Positions 37,453 to 47,696 of a stretch of DNA of 64,000 nucleotides are shown piece by piece. This DNA is from Flavobacterium sp. I3-2 (lineage in GTDB: Bacteria > Bacteroidota > Bacteroidia > Flavobacteriales > Flavobacteriaceae). Positions within the stretch are counted from its first letter, which is position 1. Every line of letters starts with the position of its first letter. The DNA is taken from positions 2,108,001-2,172,000 of the forward strand of contig NZ_CP058306.1 of the NCBI RefSeq assembly GCF_013389595.1, given 5' to 3'. The translations under genes were made by a program, and so were the position numbers. The notes under the pieces are model-generated. The model saw only the letters and a list, made by a program, of their open reading frames with translations, was not told where the DNA came from and did not search any database.

Positions 37453-39651
37453 ATGGCAAATATATTAACTGAATATAGCGATAGGGTTCGTTATACGCTG
37501 CATAACAATACTTACGGAACAATACAAATAACTGATCCGATAGGTTGGGATGAGGACGAAAAAGAATTCTCACGAAATAAAACCTATCACGGGATTTTTA
37601 CCACACTTTCAAATAGCTTAAAGTTTACTAAAGATGCGAAAGATTTTATAAAGCTAGTTTATGATACTTTAGGAATCAATGCAGATTTACGTTTGGTTAA
37701 AGAAACAAAAAATTCAATTACAGATATTTGGGAGCAATCCTATAACGGTTATCTTGATTTATCAACTTTTGAATTAGAAAATAACCAAGTTTCGTGCAAG
37801 TTTAATTCTGGTGGATTAGAAAGTATTTTGAAAACTCGAGAAGGAAATGAGGTTGAAATTGATCGCATCGATACGATTGACGAGAAACCAATCGATGCAT
37901 TGCAAACAGTTGAGTTAGAACTTGCAGGAAGACGAATTTTTCTTGAATCAAAATGGGAAGTTGATTCAATGAATTACTACCAAGAATTAAAGGTCGAAAG
38001 TAAGGATGGTAATACAAGAAGTATTTCTGATTCTATTCCTTTAAAATTAATTAAGCAATCTCATGAGGAAGCAGAAAATACATACACTGGGCAAACAGGA
38101 GGTGTTTCTAACGCTACAACAACTATGATGTTAATTCGTCCCGTAAATCGACCAAGAGAGTTTGAAATTTCAATTACAAACTTGCTTTTTCAATGTTATT
38201 CCATTTATAAATCTGTAGATTGGGGGAGAGCTACAATTTCATTGATTAAATGTAGTGACGGTTCAAATTATAATATAGCACAAAGAATTGAATTGTGGCG
38301 AGCTGACTCTGGATATACTAATCCACCAATTTATGGTGGAAATTATGGCGGAATTCAGTCTATCAACATCTATCAAACAATTCAGTTAGACATAAATCAA
38401 AGCTTAGGAATTGAAGTGTTACTACATGCTGATTTAAGAAGTGGTGGAGGAACTGGAGTGGTTAAGGCTGATTTTTGGTATAAGTTTACAGAAGGTAAAA
38501 TAATTATAACTGAAGATTCACACTTTGATAAAACCATTACAAAAGCAGTTAGACCTTTTCATTTAGCGGAACGATTAATTGAAATTGCTACAAACAGAAA
38601 GAATGTTTTAAAATCTAAAATTCTTTCTTCCGGAATATTCAGAAACTTACTTGTCACACATGGTTTTTGGATTCGTGGTTTTGATAAAGACTTAGAACAA
38701 AATGAGAATGAGGAAGATAACAGATACAAGCCTTTAACGACATCGTTTAAAGACTTTATGACTTCTTTTTCTGCTGTTGCTAATCTAGGAATGGGGATTC
38801 AGAGAAACGGACAAAGGGAAGTGATTGTTATTGAAGATTTAAAATATTTCTATAGCAGAAACACAACTATAAGACTACCTTATCAAGTAAAGAATGTTGA
38901 GCGGTCAGTTGATAGTTCACGATATTATAGTGCTATAGATATTGGATTTGAAAAAGGTGGTAATTACGAAGAAGCTCAAGGTCTTGATGAATATAATTTA
39001 AAAAATAGTTACACGACTTGTATTCATCGTTTAACCAATGTTTATAATGCGCTTTCAAAATACAATGGAGATTCAACGGGTATTGAATTTGCTAGGAGAA
39101 AACCTTTTTCAAACTATGCAACAGAAGACACTGATTATGATCAAAATGTTTATTTTATAGATGCGAAACCGATAGGACTCACAAATAATTATACTGTACG
39201 TTTATGGCAAGATGATTTTCAGAATCAACCAACTGGAATTTATTCGCCAGAAACTGCATTTAATTTAAGGATTACACCTTTCAATAGTTTAATGCGACAT
39301 TCTTGGTGTTTTGGAGGAGGATTAACAAAATATCCGACTGATAAAATAAAATATTCCAGCAGTTCAGGAAATAGTAATTTAAAAACAGTTCAAAAAGAAA
39401 ACGGAAGTATACTAAATTCCAAGTTAGAACGTCCACGATTTGTTCCAGAAATTATAAAGTTTGAACACATTTGTTCAGACACTATTATGAAACAAATTGA
39501 AGGTAAAACTGTGATTTTTGGAGAAGAAATTTTAAATGTTTATGGACTAATAGAATTTATAAACGAGAATAATGAAATTGAAAAAGGTTATTTATTGTCT
39601 TTAAAACCAAATGGAGTTGGACAATGGGAGCTTTTAAAATATTACAAATAA
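37453..39651 (+). CDS. Large tail-tip/baseplate protein
   Basis: 732 residues, strand-rich, first gene after element d and directly downstream of the tape measure, where siphoviruses encode distal-tail and tail-associated proteins. The N-terminal 120 residues (WDEDEKEFSRNKTYHGIFTT through YNGYLDLSTFE) resemble a distal-tail type domain common in Bacteroidota phages. I cannot name enzymatic motifs. The next gene starts on the last base of its stop. Confidence 0.6.
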   Translation: MANILTEYSDRVRYTLHNNTYGTIQITDPIGWDEDEKEFSRNKTYHGIFTTLSNSLKFTKDAKDFIKLVYDTLGINADLRLVKETKNSITDIWEQSYNGYLDLSTFELENNQVSCKFNSGGLESILKTREGNEVEIDRIDTIDEKPIDALQTVELELAGRRIFLESKWEVDSMNYYQELKVESKDGNTRSISDSIPLKLIKQSHEEAENTYTGQTGGVSNATTTMMLIRPVNRPREFEISITNLLFQCYSIYKSVDWGRATISLIKCSDGSNYNIAQRIELWRADSGYTNPPIYGGNYGGIQSINIYQTIQLDINQSLGIEVLLHADLRSGGGTGVVKADFWYKFTEGKIIITEDSHFDKTITKAVRPFHLAERLIEIATNRKNVLKSKILSSGIFRNLLVTHGFWIRGFDKDLEQNENEEDNRYKPLTTSFKDFMTSFSAVANLGMGIQRNGQREVIVIEDLKYFYSRNTTIRLPYQVKNVERSVDSSRYYSAIDIGFEKGGNYEEAQGLDEYNLKNSYTTCIHRLTNVYNALSKYNGDSTGIEFARRKPFSNYATEDTDYDQNVYFIDAKPIGLTNNYTVRLWQDDFQNQPTGIYSPETAFNLRITPFNSLMRHSWCFGGGLTKYPTDKIKYSSSSGNSNLKTVQKENGSILNSKLERPRFVPEIIKFEHICSDTIMKQIEGKTVIFGEEILNVYGLIEFINENNEIEKGYLLSLKPNGVGQWELLKYYK

Positions 39652-41639
39652 TGGACGAACAACTTACAGAATTATTATTAAATCCGATTGATTCAATCGT
39701 TGAAAATAGTTATCTTCAGATTCTACTTACAGACCCTAATTCTGAAAAGAGAACAGCTCATGAATTTTATTTTGTAAAAAACAGAGTAAAACCGAATTCT
39801 GTAACTATTTCAGAAAAGCCAGAGCTTACAATGATAAATTTAACAAGAGCGATAAACTTAGATTTACCTCTTGTTTTTAAAGCAGAAGTTTTAGAAGGTT
39901 CAAAAGTGAAAATTGGAGTGCTTGATCCAAAATTAGTGATTTCAGATATAATTTCATTTAATCCAGAAACAAGACTCCCTATTTTTGAAAGTCAAATCAT
40001 TGTTACACCAATTGAAGTATTCGAAATTTTATCTATTACATTTTTAAAGGCAGAAGTTGTCCCATGTTCACAGGTTAAAGTTAGAGTCCGAACTTCTATT
40101 GCAATGACATCGTATTGTAGAAGTTTATCTTGTACAGCCGTTAATAGCGCAATTGTTGAGTTTACATCAATAAGAGGTTCACAAATTGCATTTAAAGCGA
40201 TACGAAATAATGTATCAAGAACAATAAATATAAATATACCTCCCTTATTAAATGAGCCACAAATATCTGTTTTTAACTCACCGTTTGGCGCAACAGCAAC
40301 AGCAACAACTCAAAATTTTAGTGGATTAACTCTTCAATTTTCTTTAGATAACATTAATTGGCAAGATTCGAATGTTTTTAGCGGGCTTGATGTCGGAAGT
40401 TATACCTTATATATAAAAGACCAGTTAGGATGTTTGAAAAGCAAAACATTTACTGTTTTAGAAAATAGTTTTGGAACTAAACCTTATGTGTTTATTTCAA
40501 AAGAAAATTCGTTCAGATTTAAAGAACCTGATAGCGACTATTTAAATGACGAAAATCAATTTTTTAATCAAAGTTTTAACGCTATTAATTATTGTTTTGA
40601 ACAAAATTTTTTGAATAATGATGTTGTTACTACTCAGTTTAAATCAAACTTTCAAAATATTGATATTTTTGTTAGAGATTTAAATTCAAATGAAATATCT
40701 CAATTAGTTGTAACCAAAAAGACAAATAACATTGGACTTAAGCAGAAAATGTCAGGTGTTAAAAAATATAAAATATCTAATTTTCAATTTGGAGTTTACT
40801 TTGAATCAGGAAGTATCTTAAATTACGATACAAACACACCAGAACAAAACTATACATTAAACGGGTCGCTGCCTATCTGGGCTAAACTTGGAAATTTCAT
40901 CAATATAGATGGTGCTTTTTATCAAATCAATTCAATTGGTTTTGATGAAAATGTAAATGCTGAAGTTTTGATATTTGATGGCTTTATGTCAAATTTAGAA
41001 GAAGAAGTTGTGGCTTCTTGTATTTATAATATTCAAGAATATGAAGTATATGAATTTGATTTAGATTTTAGTTATTTTTCAAATTCAAAAATTCAAATTG
41101 AAATTAGAAATACCGATCCTAATTTTGGTGAATACAATTGGACTTCAGAAGTAATTAGATCTTATGTAAATTTAGAAAATCATATTGAGATACGTTATCA
41201 AAATTCAACAAATACAAATGTGATTTATTCAACAGATATTCAGCATTTGTTAAGAATCCCATATAATAAAATTAAAGCCGTTGATTCAGATTCTAGTGAA
41301 AACTACAATACAGACACAAATACTTATTTATTAGGTTCAAAAATCTATGAAATAACTGAATTTGACTTTATGCCATTACCCCTTGAACTTTGGCGAAAAG
41401 TAAAAATAGCTCTGTCTGTTGATACAATTTTCATTGACGGAGTAGGGTATTCGAAAAACGCAGAATTCACCAAAGAAACATTAGGTAGTTCAAATTTATA
41501 TAAGGTTACAGCACAATTAATAAAGAATGGCTTCATGTTTAATTCTAACATGAATTCAAATGAAATTATAATTGAAAATCCAGTTACAAATATTCCTGGA
41601 TTGATTGAAAATAATTTAGATGGATTTGTAGGGTATTAA
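39651..41639 (+). CDS. Tail-associated structural protein
   Basis: 662 residues from the ATG overlapping the upstream stop (TAATG), preferred over an ATG 27 bases earlier inside the upstream gene. The middle part contains an Ig-like/SprB-type repeat: FGATATATTQNFSGLTLQFS, then LDVGSYTLYIKDQLGCLKSK. This is a motif of gliding-bacteria adhesins borrowed by phage tail proteins. Likely part of the tail tip or a host-binding structure. Confidence 0.55.
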   Translation: MDEQLTELLLNPIDSIVENSYLQILLTDPNSEKRTAHEFYFVKNRVKPNSVTISEKPELTMINLTRAINLDLPLVFKAEVLEGSKVKIGVLDPKLVISDIISFNPETRLPIFESQIIVTPIEVFEILSITFLKAEVVPCSQVKVRVRTSIAMTSYCRSLSCTAVNSAIVEFTSIRGSQIAFKAIRNNVSRTININIPPLLNEPQISVFNSPFGATATATTQNFSGLTLQFSLDNINWQDSNVFSGLDVGSYTLYIKDQLGCLKSKTFTVLENSFGTKPYVFISKENSFRFKEPDSDYLNDENQFFNQSFNAINYCFEQNFLNNDVVTTQFKSNFQNIDIFVRDLNSNEISQLVVTKKTNNIGLKQKMSGVKKYKISNFQFGVYFESGSILNYDTNTPEQNYTLNGSLPIWAKLGNFINIDGAFYQINSIGFDENVNAEVLIFDGFMSNLEEEVVASCIYNIQEYEVYEFDLDFSYFSNSKIQIEIRNTDPNFGEYNWTSEVIRSYVNLENHIEIRYQNSTNTNVIYSTDIQHLLRIPYNKIKAVDSDSSENYNTDTNTYLLGSKIYEITEFDFMPLPLELWRKVKIALSVDTIFIDGVGYSKNAEFTKETLGSSNLYKVTAQLIKNGFMFNSNMNSNEIIIENPVTNIPGLIENNLDGFVGY

Positions 41640-41665
41640 AAAAGGAGCAATTCTGCTCCTTTTCT
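41638..41665. terminator. Bidirectional terminator before the T9SS cargo gene
   Basis: Perfect stem AAAAGGAGCA / TGCTCCTTTT with a four-base loop between convergent genes. Confidence 0.88.
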
Positions 41666-41670
41666 AAAAA

Positions 41671-43344
41671 TTATTCTTTTATAATTTTATAATCACTTCC
41701 ATCGTCAAGTTTAAGAATGTAAATTCCTTTTTCAAGATTGTCTAAATTAAGTTCAACTACTTCTTCAATTTCAGAAATAGATTTTCTGAAAACTTCTTTT
41801 TGTTGATAGTTGTAGATAATGAAAGTTTTACTTGTAGAATTATTTATAGTCAATTTACTACTTGTTGGATTTGGATGTACAGCAATTATTGGTCTATTTT
41901 GTGGCATGATTGGCATTACTAATACATTTTCGCAATGGAATGATAACCCAGGAGTTGTAATTTCATATTGTCCATCATTAGGACCTGGGCCATCAGATGT
42001 GATACAACACCAATCAGTCCATTCAGAGCATTGCGATCTCATTCTAAACTTCAAACATTTAGCTCCAACTACTCCAATAAGATCATAGAATGAAATTGAA
42101 TTTTGATTTGTAGTATAATTGAATACAATACCTGTGATTCCATTTCCAGAGTAATGAGGTATTCTTCCTGGGCAGCAAACTAAATCACCAATAGCTTCAA
42201 ATTCAAATGGTCCATCTGTACTATTCCAAGAAATAGTATCATTATCAAAATCGATATATGTTTGCATTGGCTGGCATTCAACCTCTTCACATTTTACATC
42301 AGGTCCATCAAATGTAGATTCATATGATAAAGTATAAACAAATCCGTTACCAGCTATAAAATTTGCAATTACATTAAATTCAAAATTGCCCGATAGATTT
42401 CCAAAATCATTAGGGGAAACTATAAAACAAAATGTTCCGTTAGCGAAATGTATTAATGAATTTGCATCTAAGGTATTAACTACGATACCATTTTGTTTAA
42501 TTTCTAAGAATATTGAATCTAGTTGTGTCCCCCAAGGCATTGAATATGTTCCACAAACCTTAAATTTTTCATCAGGGCAAGGATACTCCTGATAATCTAA
42601 TGCAATAGAGCCATAAGGTGGTTCTTCACAAGTATTTTTATTTACAATATTATCTATATACGTTACACCTTTGTCTCCGCCTTTACCACAGTCAGCAGCT
42701 ATAAATTCTACAAAAATTGTTTGACCTATATATTGATTAGGAATATTTATAGTATGACAGTACCATCCTTTAGTAAAAAATAGATGTCCGTTTTGATTTA
42801 TCAACAAAGGGTCGTTAGGTTCAGCTATTAAGCAAAATTGCGTATTAGGTATAATATTTTGATTAATATCTAAAAGTCTAGCCGTGAAAAATGGTTGTCT
42901 ATCAATTCCATGTCCATTAAAATCTGAATCTAATACTGATAAATATTCAAAACTCAAATATGGTTCTTTAGCTTTAAATTTTTTTTTGTATGATGTTATA
43001 TCTTGTCCCGGAGTATCAATATCATTTAGGCGTAATGCATACTTATTTCCATTTGAACTAACAACATTCTGAAAAATATTATATTGTGCTAGTATTGGTT
43101 CATTGGTACCATCAACTACAATTGTTGCTTTTTCGTTATTTAAATTTACTCCAGGAGTTGGAAAAATCGGCATTCCAAACTGGGGGGAAATATTGCAATT
43201 AACAATACTAAAAACTTGATTGTTTTGATTTCTAAAGTCAGAAACAGGAATGATATTTGGACCGTTTTCAAAATCTTCTATTACCTGCGAGCTTGCCGAA
43301 TAGAATTGCCCAAGTGCTAAAAGCACAAGTAATTTTTTAATCAT
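41671..43344 (-). CDS. Cargo protein secreted by the type IX system (T9SS type A sorting domain)
   Basis: A leftward 557-residue protein inserted in the rightward tail module. It has an N-terminal signal peptide (MIKKLLVLLALGQFYSASSQ) and a C-terminal type A sorting domain of about 75 residues: HPNPTSSKLTINN, then a strand pair, then LEKGIYILKLDDGSDYKIIKE. The middle has paired cysteines and a carbohydrate-binding/adhesin-like beta composition but no family I recognise. Proteins with this tail are exported across the outer membrane and often anchored to the surface. As lysogenic cargo it could change adhesion or phage adsorption. Confidence 0.85.
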   Translation of the reverse strand: MIKKLLVLLALGQFYSASSQVIEDFENGPNIIPVSDFRNQNNQVFSIVNCNISPQFGMPIFPTPGVNLNNEKATIVVDGTNEPILAQYNIFQNVVSSNGNKYALRLNDIDTPGQDITSYKKKFKAKEPYLSFEYLSVLDSDFNGHGIDRQPFFTARLLDINQNIIPNTQFCLIAEPNDPLLINQNGHLFFTKGWYCHTINIPNQYIGQTIFVEFIAADCGKGGDKGVTYIDNIVNKNTCEEPPYGSIALDYQEYPCPDEKFKVCGTYSMPWGTQLDSIFLEIKQNGIVVNTLDANSLIHFANGTFCFIVSPNDFGNLSGNFEFNVIANFIAGNGFVYTLSYESTFDGPDVKCEEVECQPMQTYIDFDNDTISWNSTDGPFEFEAIGDLVCCPGRIPHYSGNGITGIVFNYTTNQNSISFYDLIGVVGAKCLKFRMRSQCSEWTDWCCITSDGPGPNDGQYEITTPGLSFHCENVLVMPIMPQNRPIIAVHPNPTSSKLTINNSTSKTFIIYNYQQKEVFRKSISEIEEVVELNLDNLEKGIYILKLDDGSDYKIIKE

Positions 43345-43430
43345 AATGTAAAATTTTAGTTGTTATTTGACTAAAATAATAAAATATTTTGTAATTGTTG
43401 TTTTTTAACATAAAAAATTTGTTTTTTATT

Positions 43431-43489
43431 GGTCAATAACTCAATCTATGTTTTCTTTAATAACGAAAGAGATTTAATGATATTAGATT
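43431..43489 (+). promoter_or_regulatory. Two-part phage promoter element, copy e (fibre block)
   Basis: GGTCAATAACTCAA (43431-43444), 34 bp, then GATATTAGATT (43479-43489). The core is in the loop of an inverted repeat AAAGAGATTTA (43466-43476) / TAAATCTCTTT (43489-43499), and the gene starts at 43503. Confidence 0.72.
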
Positions 43490-43502
43490 AAATCTCTTTT
43501 TT

Positions 43503-44288
43503 ATGTCAGTTATAGATATATTAATAAAAAAAGTTGAAGAACTTACAAGGGCGGTAAATTCAATTCGATCATCTTCAAAAAAAATACATGAGTTATCTGA
43601 TATTTCGGGCGAACAAATTTTTGTTGCGGCTAGTAACGGAAGTGAAACAGGCAAAATTTTATTACCATCTCAAAATCCAGACTCACCTAATACGATTTCT
43701 GACGCTTGGAGAGATGTTGATCTTTTACCTACATCTAGCGTTATTTTAAATAAAGATAATGCCTCATTTAATTTAAGTGTAAATAGGAATTCTTGGAGTA
43801 CAATTCCTTACATAAGAGGTTTTAAAAACGGGGAGCCAATCGATGGCTTGAATGGATTTCTAAGAAATGATAGTTCAGAATTAATAACTCTAAAACATAA
43901 TCTTCTTAGTGATCCAGAAGTGACAATTCCTTTCTTTCTGTCAAATGGTTCTGATTACAACATTAAACCTAATGAAATTTTGAGTTTTAAATATTCATTA
44001 AAAAGAAATAGATGTGAAATAAGTATCTATGATTTTTGTGCGATTACACCATTAAAGCCACAATCTGAAGTTTATCGAATTGAAAAAGAACATTTAGAAA
44101 CTGAAAAAGTTGTTTTTGAATTAAAAAATATTCCATCAGAAAATGAATTCCTATTCACTTTTTGTAATGGAGTATTGCTAAATCCTGATGGAATTAATGT
44201 ATCGGATAATTTTATTGTTATCGACAAAAAAACAATCGAATATGAATTTAAAGTAGGGATGAAAATTACGGTGAACTATAAATATTGA
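43503..44288 (+). CDS. Tail/baseplate protein, unknown
   Basis: 261 residues. An N-terminal helix (IDILIKKVEELTRAVNSIRS) suggests an oligomerisation coil, then strand-rich domains. The last 80 residues (FELKNIPSENEFLFTFCNGVLL, then KVGMKITVNYKY) resemble a small beta domain also hinted at in the next gene. Position between tail-tip and fibre genes suggests an adaptor for the fibre. Confidence 0.5.
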   Translation: MSVIDILIKKVEELTRAVNSIRSSSKKIHELSDISGEQIFVAASNGSETGKILLPSQNPDSPNTISDAWRDVDLLPTSSVILNKDNASFNLSVNRNSWSTIPYIRGFKNGEPIDGLNGFLRNDSSELITLKHNLLSDPEVTIPFFLSNGSDYNIKPNEILSFKYSLKRNRCEISIYDFCAITPLKPQSEVYRIEKEHLETEKVVFELKNIPSENEFLFTFCNGVLLNPDGINVSDNFIVIDKKTIEYEFKVGMKITVNYKY

Positions 44289-44292
44289 TTCT

Positions 44293-45015
44293 ATGGGACA
44301 TGAAACAAGTAAAATCTCACAAGAACAAATCGATGGTGTTATAGTTAATTCCGTTTCAGGACCTTCAGTCGATCAAACAGATCCAAAGAACCCAACTATT
44401 CCAGCAATCCCTTCTGTTTTTGATGTTAATAATAAGGCAAATAAAAACGGAAGTAACACGGAAGGAGGTGCTTGGTTCATTGATGCGTTGATGTCGGATT
44501 TGCTGGCTCGAAATAATCGGATTTTGCGAGTTTTAGCTTCAAGAGATACCATAGAATATGGTAATGAGGATTTGATTCGCCATTTGTTTGTTTTGAATGA
44601 AGATGCTAATAATCTGATGATTCGATTGCGAAATGGAGATGTCGGTTATATCTGGAATACCCTTAATTTAAATCCATCTGATTTTTTGAGTAAAGAAGGT
44701 GGTATTGTAAATAATGTTCTGAATTATCAATCTGATTTTTCGGCGAGTTACACCGCTAGAAGTTTGGTTGACAAGGCTTATGTAGATTCGAAATCAGGGA
44801 AAGAAACGGTAATCATTGGAGATGATAATAGTACTTTTTTTGAGATTCCACATCAGCTTAATTCAATTGATGTTCTGATTCGGATTACACGACTCAGCGA
44901 TGGAATTAAAGTTCATTGCGCATCGAAACCAATCGATGAAAAAACAATAATTATTTCACTTAAAGAGCCGCCAAGAAAGAACGATTATCAGGTGGATATT
45001 TTCAAAATTTTATAA
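44293..45015 (+). CDS. Fibre-associated phage protein, unknown
   Basis: 240 residues, four bases after the previous stop. It contains SLVDKAYVDSKSG, a motif common at trimeric fibre domain borders, followed by a C-terminal beta domain (IIGDDNSTFFEIPHQLNSID, then NDYQVDIFKIL). No family recognised. Probably part of the tail-fibre assembly. Confidence 0.5.
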   Translation: MGHETSKISQEQIDGVIVNSVSGPSVDQTDPKNPTIPAIPSVFDVNNKANKNGSNTEGGAWFIDALMSDLLARNNRILRVLASRDTIEYGNEDLIRHLFVLNEDANNLMIRLRNGDVGYIWNTLNLNPSDFLSKEGGIVNNVLNYQSDFSASYTARSLVDKAYVDSKSGKETVIIGDDNSTFFEIPHQLNSIDVLIRITRLSDGIKVHCASKPIDEKTIIISLKEPPRKNDYQVDIFKIL

Positions 45016-45035
45016 TCAAATTAAAACAATAAATT

Positions 45036-47438
45036 ATGCCAGAAGAAATTCTAAAACCGATTCATTATGTAAATGGCGATCTCGAAGTTTCGGGTTCGGT
45101 AAAAATCAAAGAAGTTGAAAATGGTGCTGGTTCTATCGTAATTTACGATGAAGAGACAAAAGAACTTAAAAAGCGAACAGGTGCTCAAATTATTGAGGAT
45201 TTAAATCTTGCGGAAGCGTTTGAAGTTAAACCTGAAACCATCACAAAAACATCGACCAATCAAAAAAATGAAACGGGACATACCCACGAGCTTGGACAAG
45301 ATGTTAAGAATGATATAGCTAAGGGAGTAGAAGCTCAAGGTTGGGGAAATCATGCTCAGGCTGGTTATTTAAAAACTGAGACCGACCCAGTATATGTTGC
45401 CTCGATATCTAGTCAGATGATGATTAAAGGTGATATACTAATCAATTCTGATTTAAATATCTTCAACACAACGACAGGGATTTTCATATGTTCTACAAAT
45501 GTAGTAGCAGCGAGTTTAACAAATTGTCCAACTGTAATGGCGTTTTCACTTGAGGTTATTGGATATGGTGCAGGAAAGGTTTTTCAAAGAATTACAGACC
45601 ACAGTCTTAATAAAATTTATATAAGAAATTGGGGAGGTGCTTCTTGGTCAGCATGGAAAACTACAGCCCTATCGTCAGATATAAAAGATTGGATTCCATA
45701 TGAAGGAGCAAATAAAATGGTGAATTTAGGAAGACAAGTTTCTCAATCTGGAGAAATGAGACTTTTAGATAAATTTTCGACAAGTGTTAATACAGCTTCT
45801 GAGTATTTTCTATCAATCGGTGAAAATAAATTTATAATTTTTAAATTAACTAATAAGATTTTTTCTGCTAATACTCGATATTTAATAGAGATTAAAGGAA
45901 GAGAGAATTTTTCAGATTTAGTTCCGCTTAATTTAACAATTACTGGGCGTTACGGCAGTGATATCAGAGCTGTTTCTTCGGATCAAGGTATTAAGGTTAT
46001 CTATTATGAAGATGATCTTACTGGATATATTGCTGTAGAAACAAGAGGTCAATATGGATATTTTGCGATAAAGGCTGTCAACTCTAATATTATTGATTCA
46101 ACAATCAAAGCGAATAGTTTAGATACATCTGACAAATTAAATGTTGTAAATGCACCTATAGATGTTGTGGCATTACGCTCGTGGGCAAATTCAAACTTTG
46201 CTTTAATCTCTCAAACCTATACCAAAAACCAAGTTAACGATTTACTAGCTCCAAAGTTAGATATCGAAGATTTGAACGGTTTTGTGAATAATGTAACTTA
46301 CAACAGTTCGAACCATAAAATCACATTTTTTAAGCAAAATGCACCAAATATTGAGGTTGATTTACCAATCGAAAGTTTAATTAAGAACGCTTCTTTAGAT
46401 GGAAACAATCTTGTTTTTACCTTCGAGGATAACACAACGGTTTCAGTTCCGTTGAATACTCTTTTAGTTGGTGTTGTTAAAGAGGTTAACGGAAAAGTTC
46501 CGAACAGTCAAGGTGTAATTACTCTTGAAATAGCTGATATTCCGAGTTTGTCAAGCGCTTTGGATGGAAAGTCAAATATTCGTTTATCGAATGTAGCTTC
46601 TGATTTAAATCCAACAGAAAAATCGACATTCAGAAATAAAGTTGGTGCTGGAACGGTAAATTCGGTTTCTATCACATTACCTGAAGGTCTTGTTGCTGGT
46701 ACAATGTCAATAACCGATACAGGAACATTTGACGTAGCATTTGCTCAAGGCTATCAATTACTTACAACAGCTGAACAACTTACTTGGAATAAGGTGACTG
46801 AAGAAGCAGTTAGAACTAGTGGTGATCAAGAAATTTACGGTAGTAAAACAGCAATGGAAGATTGGATGTTTAACAAGCCTATTACTATTGCAGATGGTTT
46901 CGAAGATAGTCACTCAGTTTCGATTCGACAGTTAGGTCAAAAAGCAGACAAGAATCTTGATAACCTTCAAGATACCTTAACTACTCTACAGACCGATGTA
47001 ATTAAAGAGAAGTTGAAGATTGATAATTTTCAAAATACAGGACGTGTTATTCCGTTAGTTATTTCTTCTGAGTTTACAGATGTTTTAACATCAATTCCAG
47101 AGGTTACTGTTGAAAATGCAGTAACATATAGACGTAATAGAACGTTAATTGTTTCTGTTACGTTGAAGAACTCATCAATTGCTGATACTGATGTTGTAAC
47201 TGGAAATTCAATAGTTAAGTTGTTTGATTTACCGCAATTGATTATTAATAGATTGCAATCAGAGATCAGAGATGTAATTCCGCATATCAAAATGACTTCT
47301 ACTGATATTTACTCGACAGCAACTAATAAAATGATTGTAGATTTTGAAGATTTTTCAATAAAACAACCATTTAGATTGACTCTTAGGAGTCGTTCAGTTA
47401 CTACTTTCTATGCTGCATTTGAGTGTTTGAATATGTAA
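45036..47438 (+). CDS. Tail fibre (receptor-binding) protein with pyocin-knob-like domain
   Basis: 800 residues. The N-terminal part has HTHELGQDVKNDIAKGVEAQGWGNHAQAGYL-type text that precedes knob domains in phage fibres (HTH and WGNHAQAGY are the key runs). A knob-like domain at about residues 125-210 reads TTGIFICSTNVVAASLTNCP, then FQRITDHSLNKIYIRNWGGA, then SWSAWKT. Later come collagen- or trimer-like spacer segments (FALISQTYTKNQVNDLLAPK) and a C-terminal beta domain. This is the best candidate for host recognition. Confidence 0.78.
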   Translation: MPEEILKPIHYVNGDLEVSGSVKIKEVENGAGSIVIYDEETKELKKRTGAQIIEDLNLAEAFEVKPETITKTSTNQKNETGHTHELGQDVKNDIAKGVEAQGWGNHAQAGYLKTETDPVYVASISSQMMIKGDILINSDLNIFNTTTGIFICSTNVVAASLTNCPTVMAFSLEVIGYGAGKVFQRITDHSLNKIYIRNWGGASWSAWKTTALSSDIKDWIPYEGANKMVNLGRQVSQSGEMRLLDKFSTSVNTASEYFLSIGENKFIIFKLTNKIFSANTRYLIEIKGRENFSDLVPLNLTITGRYGSDIRAVSSDQGIKVIYYEDDLTGYIAVETRGQYGYFAIKAVNSNIIDSTIKANSLDTSDKLNVVNAPIDVVALRSWANSNFALISQTYTKNQVNDLLAPKLDIEDLNGFVNNVTYNSSNHKITFFKQNAPNIEVDLPIESLIKNASLDGNNLVFTFEDNTTVSVPLNTLLVGVVKEVNGKVPNSQGVITLEIADIPSLSSALDGKSNIRLSNVASDLNPTEKSTFRNKVGAGTVNSVSITLPEGLVAGTMSITDTGTFDVAFAQGYQLLTTAEQLTWNKVTEEAVRTSGDQEIYGSKTAMEDWMFNKPITIADGFEDSHSVSIRQLGQKADKNLDNLQDTLTTLQTDVIKEKLKIDNFQNTGRVIPLVISSEFTDVLTSIPEVTVENAVTYRRNRTLIVSVTLKNSSIADTDVVTGNSIVKLFDLPQLIINRLQSEIRDVIPHIKMTSTDIYSTATNKMIVDFEDFSIKQPFRLTLRSRSVTTFYAAFECLNM

Positions 47439-47446
47439 AAATGATT

Positions 47447-47475
47447 AAACCTAGCCTAATCGCTAGGTTTTTTTA
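47447..47475 (+). terminator. Terminator after the fibre gene
   Basis: Stem AAACCTAGC / GCTAGGTTT with a six-base loop and seven T. The T run touches the start of the next small gene. Confidence 0.85.
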
Positions 47476-47627
47476 TGTCCTTATTTAATGGTTTGTTTGA
47501 AGTCGCACGCGTTAGAATTGAAAAAGTAGATCCGTTATTTGGGACTTATTACGGTTGGAACCTGATTTGCGATAGTAAAAACCATGAAAGTATAGTGTTT
47601 TATACGAGTAAGTGGGATCTTTTGTGA
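47475..47627 (+). CDS. Small phage protein (50 residues)
   Basis: ATG at 47475 opens a 50-residue frame: MSLFNGLFEVARVRIEKVDP, then LFGTYYGWNLICDSKNHESI, ending KWDLL. The composition and lack of low-complexity runs look like a real gene. Its start lies on the tail of the fibre terminator, so it would be read by read-through or from that site. Function unknown. Confidence 0.6.
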   Translation: MSLFNGLFEVARVRIEKVDPLFGTYYGWNLICDSKNHESIVFYTSKWDLL

Positions 47628-47660
47628 ATTGGTAAAATAATAAATTTTAACATAATATAA

Positions 47661-47691
47661 TTTGTTTATGTAAATTATATTACTAAATTTG
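47661..47691 (+). promoter_or_regulatory. Host-type promoter in the spacer before the HIRAN gene
   Basis: TTTG (47661-47664), 19 bp, then TAAATTTG (47684-47691): a full consensus match. The only thing downstream before a strong terminator is about 85 bases of non-coding DNA. Confidence 0.65.
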
Positions 47692-47696
47692 ATTGT

